Assembly (NCBI RefSeq): GCF_000812025.2
Contig: NZ_JWJE02000004.1
Span: 1-64,000, forward strand
Origin: Bacillus thermotolerans
GTDB lineage: Bacteria > Bacillota > Bacilli > Bacillales > Domibacillaceae
Length of the DNA stretch: 64,000 bases
Reading direction: 5' to 3'
Shown piece by piece: positions 25,523-34,510 of the stretch. The translations under genes and the position numbers were made by a program. Under the pieces are notes generated by a model. The model made no database searches. It worked only from the letters and a program-made list of their open reading frames with translations, and was not told the DNA's origin. The first letter of the stretch is position 1. Each line of letters begins with the position of its first letter.

Positions 25523-27291
25523 GGCTTTGGAGAAGCGTAGTAGGGAAGCTATGGATGACCATTCTTCTGCTCGTTTCTTTTGTTCTTTTCTTTCTTACCG
25601 TTTTGCTGCTGGAGTTTTTTGAGACGTACCATGCCAGTGAAGTAGAACAAGACTTATCTGATACAGCACTCAAAATTTCAAAAGTAATTTCGGATCATCA
25701 GGATAAAGAATTGGGGATGGAGGTAGCCTGGGAGCTGGTCGATGATCCGGTTCATGTCATTATTGCTGAAGATCGTGAGACATTCTATTATCCGCCGAAT
25801 GATCAGCAGTTGAACAAGCTTGAAAGCCGTGAAATTGTGAACGATCCAGCCCTCTCGCGTGTCTTTACTGATAGAGAGCGGATAAAGACTGAGATCGCTG
25901 TAGATGAAAATGGACAAGCCAGCCGGCATGAAAATTCGATTGTAATAGCCATCCCGTTCGAAATGGAAACCGGCAAGAATGGGGCGGTCATCATTTATCA
26001 ATCGCTGGGAGTAATTAAAGAAACGTCTCAGCAAACAACGAAGTTAATTTTGCTGGCCGCGGGTATCGCTATCTTGTTAACAACTATTTTTGCTTTCTTC
26101 CTTTCGACTAGAATTACCGCCCCTTTACGGAAGATGAGAGAAGCAGCCAATGAGCTGACGAAAGGGAACTTTGACACGAAAGTGCCGATTTTAACAACGG
26201 ATGAGATCGGAGCGCTTGCTACCTCCTTTAACCAAATGGCAAAGCAGCTGAACCACAATATACATGCCCTGAACCAGGAGAAAGAACAGCTCACAAGCAT
26301 TTTAAGCAGTATGGCAGACGGGGTTATTACCTTTAACCGGGACGGGACAATTTTAATTACAAATCCGCCAGCTGAACGGTTTTTGCAAAATTGGTATTAT
26401 GAAACAGGAAATGAGAGTGCCAACGAAGTTATTCCTTCGGGCGTGGAGGATCTACTGAAGAAAGCGATCGAAACAGAAACAGAAGAGATTGGTGAGTTTT
26501 CTGTTCAAGGACGCTCGTATGTGATCATCGTCAGCCCTCTCTATAACGCGAAAACAGTGAGGGGAGCGGTGGCTGTCGTTCGTGATATGACAGAGGAGCG
26601 CCGACTGGATAAGCTGAGAGAGGACTTTGTAGCCAATGTGTCTCATGAGCTGCGTACGCCGATCTCTATGCTGCAGGGCTACAGTGAAGCGTTGGTTGAC
26701 GATATTGCGGCTACAGAAGAGGATAAGAAAGAACTGGCGAAGATTATTCATGATGAATCGCTGCGTATGGGCCGGCTTGTCAATGAGCTGCTTGATTTAG
26801 CCCGTATGGAAGCTGGGCACATCGTCTTGAAGTTTGAAGAAGTGAATGTACCGGCCTTCATTGAAAGGGTGACAACAAAATTTCAAGGGGTTGCTAGAGA
26901 GAAAGAAATCAATTTAACATACGACATACCAAATGAACAGGTGCTGACTAAGCTCGATCCTGACCGGATTGAGCAGGTGATGACCAATTTAATTGATAAT
27001 GCGCTGCGTCATACACCGGAGCGTGGGGAAGTGAAAGTCCGTTATGAACTAAAGACGGACGGTCACTATATATCCGTTCAGGACTCGGGTGTCGGTATTA
27101 GTGAAGAGGATCTTCCGTTTGTATTCGAGCGTTTCTATAAAGGGGATAAAGCGAGAACAAGAGGCCGTTCTGGAACAGGTCTTGGTCTCTCAATTGTAAA
27201 GAACATTGTAACGGCACATGGGGGAAGTATTGAGGTGCAAAGCAAGATTGGACAAGGAACAACGTTCTCCTTTTATTTACCTGAAAGATAA
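25519..27291 (+). CDS. resE: Sensor histidine kinase ResE
   Basis: ResE is the membrane sensor kinase for ResD. The 590-residue protein has two transmembrane helices (about 9-31 and 174-196) bracketing an extracellular domain, then HAMP (about 197-250), PAS (about 260-360), the phosphoacceptor His376 in NVSHELRTP, and a C-terminal ATPase with N box (LIDNALRHTPE), DSGVGIS and GTGLGLSIV. Start ATGA overlaps the resD stop. Confidence 0.94.
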   Translation: MRLWRSVVGKLWMTILLLVSFVLFFLTVLLLEFFETYHASEVEQDLSDTALKISKVISDHQDKELGMEVAWELVDDPVHVIIAEDRETFYYPPNDQQLNKLESREIVNDPALSRVFTDRERIKTEIAVDENGQASRHENSIVIAIPFEMETGKNGAVIIYQSLGVIKETSQQTTKLILLAAGIAILLTTIFAFFLSTRITAPLRKMREAANELTKGNFDTKVPILTTDEIGALATSFNQMAKQLNHNIHALNQEKEQLTSILSSMADGVITFNRDGTILITNPPAERFLQNWYYETGNESANEVIPSGVEDLLKKAIETETEEIGEFSVQGRSYVIIVSPLYNAKTVRGAVAVVRDMTEERRLDKLREDFVANVSHELRTPISMLQGYSEALVDDIAATEEDKKELAKIIHDESLRMGRLVNELLDLARMEAGHIVLKFEEVNVPAFIERVTTKFQGVAREKEINLTYDIPNEQVLTKLDPDRIEQVMTNLIDNALRHTPERGEVKVRYELKTDGHYISVQDSGVGISEEDLPFVFERFYKGDKARTRGRSGTGLGLSIVKNIVTAHGGSIEVQSKIGQGTTFSFYLPER

Positions 27292-27292
27292 G

Positions 27293-27328
27293 AAAAGCGG
27301 CCCAGCTTCGTCTGTGGCCGTTTTTTTC
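27293..27328 (+). terminator. Terminator after resE
   Basis: AAAAGCGGCC pairs with GGCCGTTTTT, followed by T residues. Confidence 0.75.
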
Positions 27329-27427
27329 TTTGAAGAACTGATTTTTCTTAAAAGATTGGTTATAGTTCGGGCCTCTTCTGTCATACATCTAGAGGGGCAC
27401 TAAAATTTGGCTGGAGGCGGTATTGCA

Positions 27428-27598
27428 ATGAAGGATTACATCAGAAGATTTGTTATTGCCTTGCTTATGGCGCTGTGCGTAAGTTTGCTTATGATTGGAG
27501 GAGGGATGGCTCAGCCAAAGGAAGAGAAGAAGCAAACGCCAGCCAGCAGCCGCTCCTCCGGGGAAGCGGATACCTACTTACATATAGCTAGAAGATAG
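27428..27598 (+). CDS. Small membrane or secreted protein, 56 residues
   Basis: I do not recognise this ORF. ATG 27428 is preceded by GGAGGCGG at good spacing. The product has a basic start (MKDYIRR), one hydrophobic stretch (about 8-29, containing LLMALCVSLLMIGGG) and a short polar tail rich in Lys, Ser and Glu. It may be a signal-anchored small protein; no motif gives a function. It sits alone between the resE terminator and the ribU riboswitch. A weak hairpin with a T run follows near 27641-27670. Confidence 0.5.
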   Translation: MKDYIRRFVIALLMALCVSLLMIGGGMAQPKEEKKQTPASSRSSGEADTYLHIARR

Positions 27599-27760
27599 CT
27601 GTCAGCCGCCTGGATACCGAGGTGGACAGAGTGGTCACTGTAAAGCAGGGAAATCTCCTTGCTTTTTTTTATAGCAGGTGCTATCATTTTGTTAATTCTA
27701 TTAGTGTTTGTCCTAGCTTTCTAGCGGTTTACATTAATAGGAACCAAAAACATATTTATT

Positions 27761-27978
27761 CATCTTCGGGGCAGGGTGGAATTCCCGACCGGCGGTATGG
27801 AAAAGTTATTCCGAGCCCGCGAGCCGAAAGGCTGATTTGGTGAGAAGCCAAAGCCGACAGTATAGTCTGGATGGGAGAAGATGAAGGTCTGCCAGTGTTC
27901 AATAAGTGCAGAATTGAACATTTATTTGAGTACGACTTTTTCTCCCTCAAGCCAGGTATTGCTTGAGGGATTTATATT
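27761..27978 (+). promoter_or_regulatory. FMN riboswitch with terminator upstream of ribU
   Basis: The aptamer spans 27761-27883 and contains the highly conserved RFN segments GGGGCAGGGTGGAATTCCC, GACCGGCGGTA, AGCCCGCGAGC and GCCGACAGTATAGTCTGGATG. The closing stem is CATCTTC (27761-27767) with GAAGATG (27877-27883). A terminator, CCCTCAAGC (27944-27952) with GCTTGAGGG (27961-27969) and a T-rich tail, lies before ribU. GGGAGAA (27873-27879) can instead pair with TTCTCCC (27940-27946), an antiterminator that excludes both the aptamer stem and the terminator. FMN binding should therefore lower ribU expression. The remaining non-coding bases from 27599 to 28041 hold only a weak hairpin and an 8-bp stem-loop at 27896-27921. 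Confidence 0.95.
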
Positions 27979-28041
27979 GTTCAAATAATCGGCAGTACCT
28001 TTCTTCTTATGAATGATGAATAAGAAGAAGGAGAGAAAGTA

Positions 28042-28623
28042 ATGCAAAAAACGAATATTCGTCGGTTAACGTCTCTAGGGTTATTGAGTGCCTTAGCTTA
28101 TTTGCTTATGCTGTTAAATTTTCCGGTTCCTCCATTTCCTAGCTTTTTGATGATCGATTTTAGCGACATTCCTGCACTGATTGCTGCTATTGTCTTTGGA
28201 CCATTAGCGGGGGTAACCGTGGAATTCTTTAAAGTGGGTCTTGATTTTCTTATTACAGGAAGTGACACAGGTATTCCAATCGGTCACATAGCCAACTTTG
28301 CGGCAGGAGTCACCTTCATTCTTCCTGTGTATTATATTTATAAAAAGTTCGAATCTAAAAAAGGCCTCACAGCGGGGCTCGTTACAGGAACAGTATTGAT
28401 GGCTGTACTGATGAGTGTATTGAATTACTATGTCATCTTGCCAGCGTATACTTTGTTCTTGAATATGCCGGCGATGAGTGCACCTGAAACAAGACAAATG
28501 GTTGTACTGTCTATTCTGCCGTTTAACCTGCTAAAAGGTATCCTAATGGCAGCTGTTTTCCTATTCATTTACTCACGCATGCACGTGTGGCTGCGCAGGC
28601 AGGCGGCAGCTCACCGTTCATAA
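28042..28623 (+). CDS. ribU: Riboflavin transporter RibU (ECF S component)
   Basis: RibU is the substrate-binding S component of an ECF-type transporter that imports riboflavin with the shared EcfAA'T module. The 193-residue protein has about six transmembrane helices; the N-terminal LGLLSALAYLLMLLNFPVP and the segment DFSDIPALIAAIVFGPLAG match RibU/YpaA. Control by the FMN riboswitch just upstream supports the substrate. ATG 28042 follows AAGGAGAGAAAG. Confidence 0.93.
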   Translation: MQKTNIRRLTSLGLLSALAYLLMLLNFPVPPFPSFLMIDFSDIPALIAAIVFGPLAGVTVEFFKVGLDFLITGSDTGIPIGHIANFAAGVTFILPVYYIYKKFESKKGLTAGLVTGTVLMAVLMSVLNYYVILPAYTLFLNMPAMSAPETRQMVVLSILPFNLLKGILMAAVFLFIYSRMHVWLRRQAAAHRS

Positions 28624-28627
28624 TGCA

Positions 28628-28660
28628 TAAAAACCACCCTAATTGGGTGGTTTTTTATTG
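28628..28660 (+). terminator. Terminator after ribU
   Basis: AAAACCACCC pairs with GGGTGGTTTT around TAATT, followed by T residues. Confidence 0.85.
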
Positions 28661-28679
28661 ATTTCCTTGTTAATAAAAA

Positions 28680-28727
28680 AATACAAATAAAAGGTTCCTG
28701 TTTATCCAATCGATAAACAGGAACCTT
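28680..28727 (-). terminator. Terminator after fer
   Basis: A perfect 15-bp stem, AAGGTTCCTGTTTAT (28691-28705) with its complement at 28713-28727. On the reverse strand it is followed by TTTTATTTGTATTTTTTTA, so it ends the fer transcript. Confidence 0.85.
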
Positions 28728-28734
28728 ATCAGCA

Positions 28735-28995
<261 letters not shown>

Positions 28996-29067
28996 CTATC
29001 AGTGTATCTGGACCTTTTTTGGGCCATTCTGCTTTTGTTCACTGCAGTGTGAAAACCTCTATTTTCC

Positions 29068-29096
29068 ATTGTATAGACGATGAGTGAACTTTGCAA
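29068..29096 (-). promoter_or_regulatory. Vegetative promoter of fer
   Basis: On the reverse strand TTGCAA (29091-29096), 17-base spacer, TACAAT (29068-29073), 84 bp from the start codon. The rest of the 235-bp fer-ypbB gap shows no clear promoter for ypbB. Confidence 0.65.
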
Positions 29097-29218
29097 TAAA
29101 AAAATGCGACAAAAAACACGACAAAAAAACACAAAGCTTTTATAGCTAATTCAACCATCAACGAGGAATTTTGACAAATTTCATGATAAAATAAACGAAA
29201 GATCAAAGGAGAAAAGCA

Positions 29219-30265
29219 ATGCCTTTTTTGCAGACGGTTATTTTGTTTATGATCAATCGAATTAATGGCCAAAGAACGGCTTCTTCTGTTTTTCACTTGC
29301 TCAAAGGTAAAAAGTCTTCGCAGACCATTCAGGATGCCAAGTTGTACCAGCTCGATCAATGGTTTCAGACCGTCCCTTTTCTCCAGCGTTCAATGTTTGA
29401 TCAGCTGATTGAAGAGTTGACTGGCCGCCGCTTGATTGAGCCGAGCGGAGATCAATTTGTAAGAGTGACAAGTGAAGGGAAGGAGCTGGCTGATCAGTTT
29501 ACTGAGACTGTTCAATCATTTACATTTCTGAATGGCTGGAAGCTGCAAGACTGTGCAAATGCTTTCTGGAAACGGCTTTCGTTAACTGTTCAAGTCGCTT
29601 CCCATCTGATTTATCAGGATGCCTCCTACTTGCCGGTTACGAAAGACGAATCGGTTCAGCGCTGGCTGAAGGCCTTCTTATCCAACAGCCGTCTATCCCG
29701 GGAGAACTTGGCTGAGCAGCTGCATGAGGAGCTGTTCCTTCTCTTGAAGGAGGCACCGCCTGAAAATCCGCTGCTCCTTGTTCTTCGGCTGACAGGCAAG
29801 AAGCGGACCGGAAAGACGATCGAACAGGCTGGAGAGTTAACTGGACTAGAAAGCACAGAATACTGGTTTCGTTTTCTGCATCTTTTGCATTGGCTGATTG
29901 AACAGGTTATGGTGCGAAAAGCTGACTGTCCGCTGCTGTTCGCTATGGTATCGGATATATATGAGCCTGTTACGCTGACACAATCAACGAAGAAGACAAA
30001 GGATATGCTCGAAAAAGGGTGGACCATCGAAGACATCATGTCCAATAGACGTCTTAAGAGAAGCACGATTGAAGATCATATTGTAGAGCTTGCTTTGAAT
30101 GTTCCGGATTTTTCGATTCGTCCGTTTGTCAGCGAAGAAACAGAAAACCAAGTGCTGCAGGCAAGGGCCGCATTTCCCGGCACAAGAATGAAGACCATTA
30201 AGGAACAGCTGCCTGCGGTTTCCTATTTTCAGATCAGGCTCGTATTAGCAAAATTCAATGAATAA
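29219..30265 (+). CDS. ypbB: Helix-turn-helix domain protein YpbB
   Basis: A 348-residue cytoplasmic protein that matches YpbB by position and by its C-terminal helix-turn-helix/HRDC-like region (MLEKGWTIEDIMSNRRLKRS, TIEDHIVELAL), similar to the C-terminal domain of some RecQ helicases. It lies 12 bp before recQ. In family terms it is likely an accessory factor of the RecQ-like helicase; its function is not established. Confidence 0.83.
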   Translation: MPFLQTVILFMINRINGQRTASSVFHLLKGKKSSQTIQDAKLYQLDQWFQTVPFLQRSMFDQLIEELTGRRLIEPSGDQFVRVTSEGKELADQFTETVQSFTFLNGWKLQDCANAFWKRLSLTVQVASHLIYQDASYLPVTKDESVQRWLKAFLSNSRLSRENLAEQLHEELFLLLKEAPPENPLLLVLRLTGKKRTGKTIEQAGELTGLESTEYWFRFLHLLHWLIEQVMVRKADCPLLFAMVSDIYEPVTLTQSTKKTKDMLEKGWTIEDIMSNRRLKRSTIEDHIVELALNVPDFSIRPFVSEETENQVLQARAAFPGTRMKTIKEQLPAVSYFQIRLVLAKFNE

Positions 30266-30277
30266 TGAGGGACAAAG

Positions 30278-31738
30278 ATGGTAGACCAAGTACTATTAGA
30301 ACGATTTGGGTACTCTGAGTTCAGGGTGGGCCAGCGAGAGACAATTGAATCACTGCTGTCAGGTCATCATACGCTGGCTATGCTGCCAACTGGAACAGGA
30401 AAGTCCTTATGCTATCAGCTGCCTGCTTATTTACTGTCAGGAAGCGTTCTTATTATTTCACCGCTCCTATCACTTATGCAGGACCAGGTTGAACAGTTAA
30501 AAATGCGCGGCGAAAAGAGTGTGGTTGCCCTAAACTCTTTTTTAGCCTTTCCTGAGAAACAGCGGGCGCTTCGACACTTAGGCAGCTATCGATTTATCTT
30601 CCTGTCACCTGAGATGCTGCTCAGTGAACCGGTTCTTCAATCGTTACAGCGAATATCTATCGCCTTGTTTGTGGTCGACGAGGCGCACTGTATTTCACAG
30701 TGGGGTCACGACTTCCGTCCCGATTACGGAATGTTAGGCGATGTGAGAGAGCGTTTGGGCAACCCGTTAACCTTGGCGTTAACCGCCACGGCTACGCGGG
30801 AAGTAAGAGCAGATATTCTCCGCTATTTACAGCTTGAAGAAGCGGATGAGTGGGTATTCTCCGTAGATCGTCCTAATATTGCCATGGCTGTAGAGGCTGT
30901 TCCTTTTAGACAGGATAAGCAGGAACGGCTGCTTCGGTTAGTGAAGCAGCTGGAAAAGCCGGGGATTGTATATTTCTCAAGTAAACGAGGAGCAGAAGAA
31001 GGTGCAGATTGGCTAAAGAGGCAAGGAATAAGTAAAGCAGCGTTTTACCATGGGGGAATGGAACATGAAGACCGCATCTTAATCCAGCAGCAGTTTCTGC
31101 GGGACGAGCTGGATGTGATCTGTGCGACAAGTGCGTTTGGAATGGGTGTAAATAAGGAAAATATCCGCTTTGTCATCCACTATCAGCTTCCTTCCCAGCT
31201 GGAGTCTTACCTGCAAGAAATTGGAAGAGCAGGCCGGGATGGTAAAAAGGCGCTGGCTACTCTCTTATATACACCAGGAGATGAAGAGCTTCATTCTCTA
31301 ATCGCAGAAGGAGAGTTTCCCTCAGACCACCAAATTATCGGTTACTTTTCAGATGAATGGAGCTTGAGCCAGACCGAACGAGCGGCTGCTCTTCAGCTGA
31401 CAGATGTACAGGATCGTTTTTTACGGCATTATGCTGAACAGGCGGCCCGGAGGAGAGAGGGCACTCCTGCTGAGTATGTACGGACTAAGAGAGAAGAAAG
31501 GCTGCGGCAGAAGCACAAAAAGCTCCTTTACATGCTTAATTGGCTGCAGTCCAACGAATGCAGGCGTCAGGGGGTTCTTGCCTATTTTGGCGAAGAGCCG
31601 AATAGGGCAGTTGCGGACTGCTGTGACCGTTGTGGACTTGACCTTCAAAAGTATGAGAAGCAATGTTCGAAAGAACGAAGTGAACCATTAAATTGGGAAG
31701 AGATGTTATCTTCGCTGTTAAGAGTGGAAAAAGTATGA
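30278..31738 (+). CDS. recQ: ATP-dependent DNA helicase, RecQ family
   Basis: A 3'-5' DNA helicase of 486 residues acting in repair and recombination. Walker A is GTGKS (39-43) and Walker B DEAH (134-137) followed by the RecQ aromatic loop [13 protein letters not shown]; helicase motif VI is [11 protein letters not shown] zinc-binding set of four cysteines lies near residues 427-450 (ending CCDRCG). It lacks an HRDC domain, matching the short RecS form of B. subtilis rather than full-length RecQ. It overlaps ypbD by 4 bp. Confidence 0.92.
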   Translation: MVDQVLLERFGYSEFRVGQRETIESLLSGHHTLAMLPTGTGKSLCYQLPAYLLSGSVLIISPLLSLMQDQVEQLKMRGEKSVVALNSFLAFPEKQRALRHLGSYRFIFLSPEMLLSEPVLQSLQRISIALFVVDEAHCISQWGHDFRPDYGMLGDVRERLGNPLTLALTATATREVRADILRYLQLEEADEWVFSVDRPNIAMAVEAVPFRQDKQERLLRLVKQLEKPGIVYFSSKRGAEEGADWLKRQGISKAAFYHGGMEHEDRILIQQQFLRDELDVICATSAFGMGVNKENIRFVIHYQLPSQLESYLQEIGRAGRDGKKALATLLYTPGDEELHSLIAEGEFPSDHQIIGYFSDEWSLSQTERAAALQLTDVQDRFLRHYAEQAARRREGTPAEYVRTKREERLRQKHKKLLYMLNWLQSNECRRQGVLAYFGEEPNRAVADCCDRCGLDLQKYEKQCSKERSEPLNWEEMLSSLLRVEKV

Positions 31739-32325
31739 AGAATAGAAAAAGACAAGCGGAGCTTGTTCAAGAGCTGACGGATCAAGAAATACGAAAAGCG
31801 CTCTATATGACGCAATTCTTTTTATTGATGCTTTCTCTAGTTTTTGGCTTCTTTTTATTTGAGAATGCAGCAAGCTTTACAGAGTTATTTGAGTGGTCAT
31901 TTGTAGATGTTGTACTCATTGGCGGAGGGGCTGGTATCCTCGTTGTAATGCTGGATTTATATTTTATGAAGAAGATGCCCGATCGGTATTTCGATGACGG
32001 AGGCATCAACGAACGCTTGTTTTCCGGCCAGTCAACGATCACCATTGCCTTTATCGCAGCTATAGTTGCGGTGTCAGAAGAACTTTTCTTTAGAGGAATG
32101 CTTCAGACTGCCTTCGGATTTATTCCGGCAAGCATTATATTTGCACTTGTGCATATAAGGTACTTATCAAATTGGTATTTAACAGCAAATGTCGTGCTTT
32201 TAAGCTTTGCCATTGGCTGGTTATTTGAATGGACAGGCAACCTTGCTGTTGTCATGATGACACATTTTATTATTGATTTTCTGCTTGGACTGGTCATCCG
32301 TCGTAGGCAAAATAAAAATCAATGA
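31735..32325 (+). CDS. ypbD: CPBP-family intramembrane metalloprotease YpbD
   Basis: A 196-residue membrane protein of the CAAX protease/bacteriocin-processing (CPBP, Abi) family. The catalytic motifs are visible: EELFFRG (115-121), His140 in FALVHIRY and His177 in MMTHFIID. The substrate is unknown. I chose ATG 31735, which overlaps the recQ stop (ATGA) and begins MKNRKRQ; an earlier in-frame ATG at 31693 lies inside recQ. It is in the ypbB-recQ-ypbD-ypbE run. Confidence 0.87.
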   Translation: MKNRKRQAELVQELTDQEIRKALYMTQFFLLMLSLVFGFFLFENAASFTELFEWSFVDVVLIGGGAGILVVMLDLYFMKKMPDRYFDDGGINERLFSGQSTITIAFIAAIVAVSEELFFRGMLQTAFGFIPASIIFALVHIRYLSNWYLTANVVLLSFAIGWLFEWTGNLAVVMMTHFIIDFLLGLVIRRRQNKNQ

Positions 32326-32342
32326 AAAAGAAGGAATCAGTG

Positions 32343-33224
32343 ATGAGAAGAGATCGTTATCGTGAATTAGCAGAAAAAAACCGTATAGAAATTAAGAGAG
32401 TAAGAGATGAAGAGACAAGAGTTTTACCTTCAGACGACAGCCTTTTGTATGAGACTTCGCGAATGGAGCGGAGAAAGCAAGAAAAACAAGAGGAACTGAA
32501 GGAATACCCGCTCTTAAAGGTTATGCTTTTGTTTTTTATTGCCCTTCCTGTCTTTACTCTGTTTCTTTATACAATGATAAAAGACACTGGATCGTCCTCT
32601 ACGGCTGTTGTAGTAGGAAATACACAGCCGCCCGAACCGTCTACTCCTGTCTATGTCGCTGCAGACGACGGGGATGAGGCAGCGGAGGAGCAGGCAAAGA
32701 AAGAAGCCGAGGAACAAGCGAAACGAGAGGCTGAAGAACAGGCAAAGAAAGAAGCCGAAGAACAAGCGAAACGAGAGGCTGAAGAACAGGCAAAGAAAGA
32801 AGCCGAGGAACAAGCGAAACGAGAGGCTGAAGAACAGGCAAAGAAAGAAGCCGAAGAACAAGCGAAACGAGAGGCTGAAGAGCGAGCAAAGAAAGAAGCC
32901 GAAGAACAAGCGAAGCGAGAAGCTGAAGAACGAGCAAAGAAAGAAGCCGAAGAACAAGCGAAGCGAGAAGCTGAAGAACGGGCAGAGCGAGAGGCTAGGG
33001 AACAGGCTGAGAAGGAAGCTGAAGAGCAGGAGAGAAGCGAAGAAGATGAATCCAGCGATGAGCAGAAAGTAGCCTATCATACTGTCCAGTCACAGGAGAC
33101 GCTGTTCCGTATTTCAATGAAATATTATGGCTCTCAAAGCGGTATTGAGAAGATTAGACAGGCGAATAATTTAAATGGCAATGAACTGTCTGTCGGACAA
33201 GTATTGGAGATCCCTTTACCATAA
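32343..33224 (+). CDS. ypbE: LysM-domain membrane protein YpbE with a long repeat linker
   Basis: The 293-residue protein has a charged cytoplasmic N-terminus, one transmembrane helix (about 59-79), a long outer linker and a C-terminal LysM domain (about 243-293, HTVQSQETLFRISMKYYGS) that binds peptidoglycan. It matches B. subtilis YpbE in domain order and place; function unknown. The linker (about 115-226) consists of eight-residue units alternating EEQAKKEA and EEQAKREA, predicted as a long charged alpha-helix. ATG 32343 has AAGGA upstream; ATG 32322, overlapping the ypbD stop, is the alternative. Confidence 0.85.
   Translation: MRRDRYRELAEKNRIEIKRVRDEETRVLPSDDSLLYETSRMERRKQEKQEELKEYPLLKVMLLFFIALPVFTLFLYTMIKDTGSSSTAVVVGNTQPPEPSTPVYVAADDGDEAAEEQAKKEAEEQAKREAEEQAKKEAEEQAKREAEEQAKKEAEEQAKREAEEQAKKEAEEQAKREAEERAKKEAEEQAKREAEERAKKEAEEQAKREAEERAEREAREQAEKEAEEQERSEEDESSDEQKVAYHTVQSQETLFRISMKYYGSQSGIEKIRQANNLNGNELSVGQVLEIPLP
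32685..33020 (+). repeat. Coding tandem repeat, 24-bp units in 48-bp pairs
   Basis: Fourteen 24-bp units, arranged as seven 48-bp pairs, encode alternating EEQAKKEA and EEQAKREA octapeptides. The first pairs are almost identical at DNA level (differing by one or two synonymous bases); the last three have drifted (CAG/CAA to CGA, AAA to GAG). Confidence 0.92.
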
Positions 33225-33225
33225 G

Positions 33226-33270
33226 GAAAAACCGCCTAACGGATTACATTCTCTTGTTAGGCGGTTTTTT
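33226..33270. terminator. Bidirectional terminator between ypbE and cotJC
   Basis: AAAACCGCCTAAC (33228-33240) pairs with GTTAGGCGGTTTT (33255-33267), with A and T runs on both sides, serving two convergent genes. Confidence 0.85.
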
Positions 33271-33275
33271 GCTTT

Positions 33276-33845
33276 TTAAAAGATTTTCTTGCTGTCTCTC
33301 TCCTCTTTAAGAATTTCTACGGCTTCACGGAATCGCTGAGAATGGATAACTTCCCGCTCACGCAAGTAGCGCAGGCCGTCGTTTAAATCCGGGTCATCAC
33401 TCAAGTCGATGAGCCACTGGTAAGTCGCCCGAGCTTTTTCCTCAGCAGCAATGTCTTCATAAAGGTCGGCGATAGGGTCGCCTTTTGCTTGGATATAGGC
33501 TGCGGTCCATGGCACTCCCGATGCGTCATGATAGAAGAGAGCGTTATCGTGATTCGCATAGTGATCCCCAAGACCGGCTGCCTTCATTTGCTCCGGTGTG
33601 GCATCCTTTGTCAGTTTATACACCATCGTAGCGATCATTTCCAAGTGAGCGAACTCTTCTGTGCCGATATCAGTAAGCAAACCAACGACTTTGTCAGGAA
33701 TAGAATATCTTTGGTTTAAGTAACGAAGAGCGGCTGCCAATTCCCCGTCTGCGCCCCCGTATTGTTCAATTAAGAATTTGGCCAGCATGGGATTACATGT
33801 ACTTACTTTGACAGGATACTGCAATTTTTTTTCATAGAACCACAT
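33276..33845 (-). CDS. cotJC: Spore coat-associated protein CotJC (manganese catalase family)
   Basis: A 189-residue ferritin-like protein of the manganese catalase family, incorporated into the spore coat in B. subtilis. The four-helix pattern with metal ligands is suggested by GTEEFAHLEMIATMVY and by DIAAEEKARATYQWLID and REREVIHSQRF. It is the third gene of cotJABC, 33 bp after cotJB. The family name implies a catalase role, but activity cannot be shown from sequence. Confidence 0.92.
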   Translation of the reverse strand: MWFYEKKLQYPVKVSTCNPMLAKFLIEQYGGADGELAAALRYLNQRYSIPDKVVGLLTDIGTEEFAHLEMIATMVYKLTKDATPEQMKAAGLGDHYANHDNALFYHDASGVPWTAAYIQAKGDPIADLYEDIAAEEKARATYQWLIDLSDDPDLNDGLRYLREREVIHSQRFREAVEILKEERDSKKIF

Positions 33846-33878
33846 AGTTGTCTCCTTTCTCTTCCCTGTTTTCGCTTC

Positions 33879-34139
33879 TTATACTTGCCAAGGCCACGGC
33901 GCTTCTTTGTATTCCCATGGGTGACGAGAATAGCTATAGCCAAAGCTGGTCAAAGCTCCATATTTTTTTTCAAAGTTTCTTTTTAAGGCTTTGCTTCGCT
34001 TGACAGATTCGTTATATTGCTGGATGGCATCCAGGTCGTCGGGGTGGGTGTGGAGATAAAGAGCTAATTCTACAATGACAAAGTCTATAGCTTGGATTTG
34101 TTCCAGCTCACTATAATATTGAGGGGGTACCTGTTTCAT
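33879..34139 (-). CDS. cotJB: Spore coat protein CotJB
   Basis: An 86-residue protein that co-depends with CotJA for assembly in the spore coat of B. subtilis. Family features include LQAIDF-type helix (QIQAIDFVIVELALYLHTHP) and the C-terminal tail with HPWEYKEAPWPWQV. Its start overlaps the cotJA stop by 4 bp. Confidence 0.92.
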   Translation of the reverse strand: MKQVPPQYYSELEQIQAIDFVIVELALYLHTHPDDLDAIQQYNESVKRSKALKRNFEKKYGALTSFGYSYSRHPWEYKEAPWPWQV

Positions 34140-34381
34140 TCTCTAACCCCCTTTTTCATTTCCCTGGTGGAATAGTATGGGTCATAGAAATATTTCCACA
34201 GGGTGCCTGCCTTTAGAGCAGCGCTCGGTGTGAATTGCTCAAGGCCTGGCGGCTGAAAACCTAAGTATAGATTAGGTGGAGTAGAATACCTCTTCGTTGT
34301 TATTGGCGGACAAGGATCCATTGGACTCACATACGGGTGGTATGTTTTATACCAGGAGGGCATATGCATTCCCTTTTGCAT
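34136..34381 (-). CDS. cotJA: Spore coat protein CotJA
   Basis: An 81-residue, proline- and tyrosine-rich coat-associated protein, first gene of cotJABC. The segment PPNLYLGFQPPGLEQFTP is typical of the family. I use ATG 34381 because AAAGGGGGAGAAAGGG precedes it on the reverse strand; ATGs four and six codons later are possible. A sigma-E promoter lies 32 bp upstream. In B. subtilis cotJABC is elsewhere on the chromosome. Confidence 0.88.
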   Translation of the reverse strand: MQKGMHMPSWYKTYHPYVSPMDPCPPITTKRYSTPPNLYLGFQPPGLEQFTPSAALKAGTLWKYFYDPYYSTREMKKGVRE

Positions 34382-34412
34382 TCCCTTTCTCCCCCTTTCT
34401 GTAATTCATTTC

Positions 34413-34441
34413 ATTATATGGGCGAAGTGGACAGATTATTT
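34413..34441 (-). promoter_or_regulatory. Sigma-E promoter of cotJABC
   Basis: On the reverse strand AAATAAT (34435-34441), 14-base spacer, CATATAAT (34413-34420), close to the sigma-E consensus. The -10 overlaps a possible ATG (34418) for the divergent gene ypbG. Confidence 0.6.
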
Positions 34442-34510
34442 CTTTTTTTAGGCAGATCTGTTATTCTAATTATTATTTTGTATTTCATTTTGGTAGGAGC
34501 GAAGAGTGGT

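Noticed and set aside
27622-27843. A 73-residue open frame over the riboswitch region
   Set aside because: It runs through the conserved FMN aptamer and has no ribosome site or recognisable protein features; the RNA explains the conservation.
29171-29192. TTGACA with a TAAAAT -10 as ypbB promoter
   Set aside because: The spacer is only 10 bases, too short for sigma-A.
32685-33020. CRISPR-like array of repeats
   Set aside because: The repeats are contiguous, in frame and coding, without unique spacers.
32641-33080. Long open frames in other phases across the ypbE repeats
   Set aside because: Low-complexity tandem repeats stay open in several frames; only the YpbE frame has a membrane helix and LysM domain.
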